Program-made: the position numbers and the translations under genes
Source: Clostridiales bacterium
Lineage (GTDB): Bacteria; Bacillota; Clostridia; Oscillospirales; Acutalibacteraceae
Direction of reading: 5' to 3'
NCBI GenBank assembly: GCA_019416455.1
Contig: DXXG01000004.1
Location: forward strand, 1-64,000
DNA length: 64,000 bases
The notes under the pieces: generated by a model
Seen by the model: only the letters and a program-made list of their open reading frames with translations
The model's database searches: none
What the model was told of the DNA's origin: nothing
Shown: positions 61,370 to 64,000 of the stretch, one piece after another
Layout: the number at the start of each line of letters is the position of its first letter
How positions within the stretch are numbered: the first letter of the stretch is position 1

Positions 61370-62653
61370 TTACAGGACGGAAAATACTTGGGCAGCGGCT
61401 GCCAACGTTTCCTCAAGGTCCTCCTCTGTGTGGGCGTAGGAGAGGAACATGGCCTCAAATTGAGCGGGAGCCAGATAAATGCCACGGTTCAGCATCTTCT
61501 CAAAATAGGCGGCGTATTTCTTCAGGTCGCTTTTGGAGGCCTCGGTGAAGGACTCCACAGAATCCGGGGTGAAGAAGGGGGCCACCAAGCTTCCCACCTG
61601 GTTGATCCTCACTTTGGCGCCGGCTTTTTCCACTTCCTGGCGCATGCCTTGGGCCAGATGGTCGGCTTTTTGGGAGATGGCGGTGTAGACCTCTGGATGG
61701 GTGTTGAGATAGGTGAGCTGGGCAAGTCCTGCTGCCATGGCAACAGGGTTGCCGGACAAAGTGCCCGCCTGATACACAGGGCCGCAGGGAGCCACCTGCT
61801 CCATCAGTTCACGGCTGCCGCAGTAAGCGCCCACGGGCATCCCGCCGCCGATAATCTTGCCGAAGGTGACGATGTCCGCCTTCACTCCGAAGTATTCCTG
61901 AGCACCGCCCTTGGCCAGGCGGAACCCGGTGATGACCTCGTCAAAGATAAGCAAGGCGCCTTCCTTGTCGCAAAGGGTCCGCAGTCCTTCCAGAAATCCG
62001 GGGTTGGGTCCCACCACGCCCATGTTGGCGGCCACAGGTTCCACGATCACGCAGGCGATCTCTCCCGGATACTGGTCGAACAGGGCTTGGACGCTTTCCA
62101 AGTGGTTGTACTGGGCGGTGAGGGTGTCTTTGGCGGTGTCCTCCGGTACGCCGGCGGAACTAGGCTTGCCCCCTTCCGCCACAGCGGAGGAACCGGCTTT
62201 CACCAGCATAGCGTCGCTGTGACCGTGATAGCACCCTTCGAACTTGATGATCTTATCCCGGCCGGTAGCGCCCCGGGCTAGACGCAGAGCGGACATGACC
62301 GCTTCTGTGCCGGAGTTCACCATGCGCACCATTTCGATGTTGGGCACCATTTGGATCATCAGTTCGGCGATCTCCACTTCCCGCTGGGTGGAGGCGCCGA
62401 AGGAAAGGCCGTCTTTCACGGCTTTTTCTACCGCCTCCCGGATCAGGGGATGGTTGTGGCCCAGGATCATGGGACCCCAGGAGCACACATAGTCGATGTA
62501 GCGGCGGCCGTCCACATCCCAGATGTAGGCGCCGTCTGCTTTGGCGATAAAGCGGGGAGTGAGCCCTACGGCCCGATAGGCGCGAACAGGGCTGTTCACA
62601 CCGCCGGGAAGCACTTTTTTAGCCCGTTCAAACAGGGCGGCAGATGTATCCAT
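61370..62653 (-). CDS. hemL: Glutamate-1-semialdehyde 2,1-aminomutase
   Basis: 427 residues from ATG 62653 behind AAAGGAGA; the upstream open frame runs inside hemB. Typical start [20 protein letters not shown]. The class III aminotransferase core includes [20 protein letters not shown] and the PLP lysine in [18 protein letters not shown]. It makes 5-aminolevulinate in the C5 tetrapyrrole pathway. Start and hemB stop share one base (TAATG), so translation is coupled. Confidence 0.97.
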   Translation of the reverse strand: MDTSAALFERAKKVLPGGVNSPVRAYRAVGLTPRFIAKADGAYIWDVDGRRYIDYVCSWGPMILGHNHPLIREAVEKAVKDGLSFGASTQREVEIAELMIQMVPNIEMVRMVNSGTEAVMSALRLARGATGRDKIIKFEGCYHGHSDAMLVKAGSSAVAEGGKPSSAGVPEDTAKDTLTAQYNHLESVQALFDQYPGEIACVIVEPVAANMGVVGPNPGFLEGLRTLCDKEGALLIFDEVITGFRLAKGGAQEYFGVKADIVTFGKIIGGGMPVGAYCGSRELMEQVAPCGPVYQAGTLSGNPVAMAAGLAQLTYLNTHPEVYTAISQKADHLAQGMRQEVEKAGAKVRINQVGSLVAPFFTPDSVESFTEASKSDLKKYAAYFEKMLNRGIYLAPAQFEAMFLSYAHTEEDLEETLAAAAQVFSVL

Positions 62654-63642
62654 TATCCGATATCTCCTTTTTGGATGGCTTGGGCCAGTTCTTTGGCGTA
62701 GTAGGTGATGAGCATATTGGCGCCCGCCCGGAAAACGGACAAGGCGGACTCGCACATGATTCGGTATTCGTCCACCAGGCCTGCTTGGGCGGCGGCTTTG
62801 ATCATGGCGTATTCTCCGGAGACGGAGTAAGCTGCCATGGGCACGTCAAAGGCATCGGAACATTCCCGGATGATGTCCAGATAGGAAAGGGCAGGCTTGA
62901 CCATGATGATGTCCGCGCCTTCTTCCACGTCCAGAGCGCATTCTTTCAGGGCCTCCTTGCGGTTGTGGGGGTCCATCTGATATCCCTTCCGGTCTCCGAA
63001 GGAAGGGGCAGAGCCGGCCGCGGAACGGAAGGGCCCGTAAAACGCGGAGGCGTATTTAGCGGAATAGGCCATGATGGGAACATTCTGAAAACCAGCTTCG
63101 TCCAAGGTGTGGCGGATAGCTCCCACCCGGCCATCCATCATGTCGGAGGGGGCAACCATGTCAGCTCCTGCCTGAGCGTGGGAAAGAGCGGTCTTGCACA
63201 GCAGTTCCAGCGTGGCGTCGTTGTCCACCTTGTGGCCGCAGAGAGCGCCGCAGTGGCCGTGGCTGGTGTATTCGCACATGCACACGTCGGTGATGATGTA
63301 AAAGTCAGGGTAAGAAGCCTTGATGGTCCGGATGGCTTTTTGGATCACGCCTTCCGGGTCCCAGGCGGAGGAACCCACCTCGTCCTTGTGAGCGGGGATG
63401 CCGAAAAGGATGCAGCTTTTCACGCCGGCAGAGACGCACTGGGCAATGGCCTCTTTTACGGCATCCAAACCGTATTGGTATTGGCCGGGCAGGGAATCGA
63501 TGGGGCGGGTGCCGCTGAGGGTCTCGTCCACGAAAATGGGGTAGATCAGGCTGTCGGCGGAGAGGCGTGTCTCACGGCAGAGCCTGCGGATTGTGTCGCC
63601 GTCCCGGAGACGGCGGGGTCTGTGGATCAATTCCATGGTCAT
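62653..63642 (-). CDS. hemB: Delta-aminolevulinic acid dehydratase (porphobilinogen synthase)
   Basis: 329 residues. The zinc-site motif [14 protein letters not shown] and the two active-site lysines ([16 protein letters not shown] and [11 protein letters not shown]) are present, so a Zn-dependent enzyme is expected. It condenses two aminolevulinates to porphobilinogen. Its start overlaps the hemD stop by 4 bases. Confidence 0.98.
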   Translation of the reverse strand: MTMELIHRPRRLRDGDTIRRLCRETRLSADSLIYPIFVDETLSGTRPIDSLPGQYQYGLDAVKEAIAQCVSAGVKSCILFGIPAHKDEVGSSAWDPEGVIQKAIRTIKASYPDFYIITDVCMCEYTSHGHCGALCGHKVDNDATLELLCKTALSHAQAGADMVAPSDMMDGRVGAIRHTLDEAGFQNVPIMAYSAKYASAFYGPFRSAAGSAPSFGDRKGYQMDPHNRKEALKECALDVEEGADIIMVKPALSYLDIIRECSDAFDVPMAAYSVSGEYAMIKAAAQAGLVDEYRIMCESALSVFRAGANMLITYYAKELAQAIQKGDIG

Positions 63643-64000
63643 TCTCCTTCCACGATTCGTTGGACCAGCGCGTCCATAGTGGCTTTTTCAGCGGTGATGG
63701 TGCGCAGGTGGTATTTATGTGCTTCAGCTTCGGTCTGTTTTCCGATACAAGCCGCGGTAATGGCAGAAAAGTCTGTCCCTTCTCCCAAAGCGGAAACGAA
63801 GCCGGTAACGGTGGATGCGCTGGTAAAGGTGACGATCGCTCCTTGTGCCACCTGGTCCCGCACTTCCTCTGTGTTGGGAGCGGTGTATCGTGTCTCGTAG
63901 CACCGGATATCATTATAGGAAACGGCGGCTTCATCCAGAGCGTCTGTCAAGGCTCTGGTGCCCCACTCCGCCCGAAGAATGAGCACCTTCCCGGAAGGTT
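63639..64000 (-). CDS. hemD: Uroporphyrinogen-III synthase, C-terminal part (runs off the window)
   Basis: The frame is open to the window edge, giving ~119 C-terminal residues. HemD features include CYETRYTAP, IVTFTSASTVTGF and AACIGKQTEAEA. In Clostridia hemD is often fused to a CobA methyltransferase upstream; that part would lie outside. It belongs to the same operon as hemB and hemL. Confidence 0.88.
   Translation of the reverse strand, partial: PSGKVLILRAEWGTRALTDALDEAAVSYNDIRCYETRYTAPNTEEVRDQVAQGAIVTFTSASTVTGFVSALGEGTDFSAITAACIGKQTEAEAHKYHLRTITAEKATMDALVQRIVEGE

Noticed and set aside
62644..63900. 418-codon plus-strand frame opposite hemB/hemD
   Set aside because: Antisense of two unmistakable heme genes.

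Overview
The window reads as a chromosome segment of a Gram-positive, Clostridia-type anaerobe. Closest in style are gut Oscillospiraceae (Flavonifractor/Oscillibacter-like), but this is inference without database support. The basis is a moderately high GC content, strong AAAGGAGG ribosome-binding sites, sigma-A promoters, a NHLP-type peptide exporter, SpoIIE/RsbW/RsbV-type partner switching, a GH120 beta-xylosidase and a hem operon.

Layout. 1-485: 3' end of a 23S rRNA gene, then tRNA-Lys, tRNA-Glu, tRNA-Asn and a terminator. 557-1726: a regulator with a DNA-binding domain at each end. 2181-7537: a three-gene NHLP/NHLM-type export module (adaptor, C39-peptidase ABC transporter, second ABC transporter). 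7715-38307: a phage-tail-like contractile injection system (CIS) with sheath, tube, chaperone, second tube protein, a 1208-residue disordered protein, LysM protein, hub, spike, gp25, two baseplate-J proteins, tail protein, DUF4255 terminator, PAAR-like tip and AAA+ ATPase. It also carries unusual accessory genes: a bitopic protein, a membrane-anchored MORN-repeat protein with about 22 repeats, a receptor-like degenerate class III cyclase, a helical protein that looks like cargo, and a protein ending in a double-glycine leader motif. 38503-44375: a partner-switching operon (STAS protein, SAH-hydrolase-like protein, MATE transporter fused to an anti-sigma-type ATPase, ECF-S-like membrane domain fused to a SpoIIE phosphatase, RsbW-like kinase).

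From 44520 the content becomes ordinary, with some oddities: an ECF sigma factor with a membrane-anchored serpin, tRNA-Leu, a nucleotidyltransferase, GH120 beta-xylosidase, TrmO, a CPA2 antiporter with its TetR regulator, glycogen synthase with a long Lys/Ala/Pro-rich tail, a VOC protein, a two-component system, a coiled-coil protein, an MFS transporter, and hemL-hemB-hemD running off the right edge.

How it may fit together (inference). The export module and CIS lie head to tail and all genes from 557 to 44375 point the same way. The CIS encodes three proteins with membrane segments, and neither a lysis gene nor a classical tail fibre was recognised. This suggests a particle tied to the cell envelope rather than one released by lysis. 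A double-glycine peptide encoded at the end of the CIS cluster is a natural substrate for the C39 transporter at its start, which would join peptide export or signalling to the injection machine. A canonical -1 slippery heptamer joins the tail-assembly-chaperone-like gene to a downstream open frame with no start codon, echoing the gpG/gpGT arrangement of long-tailed phages.
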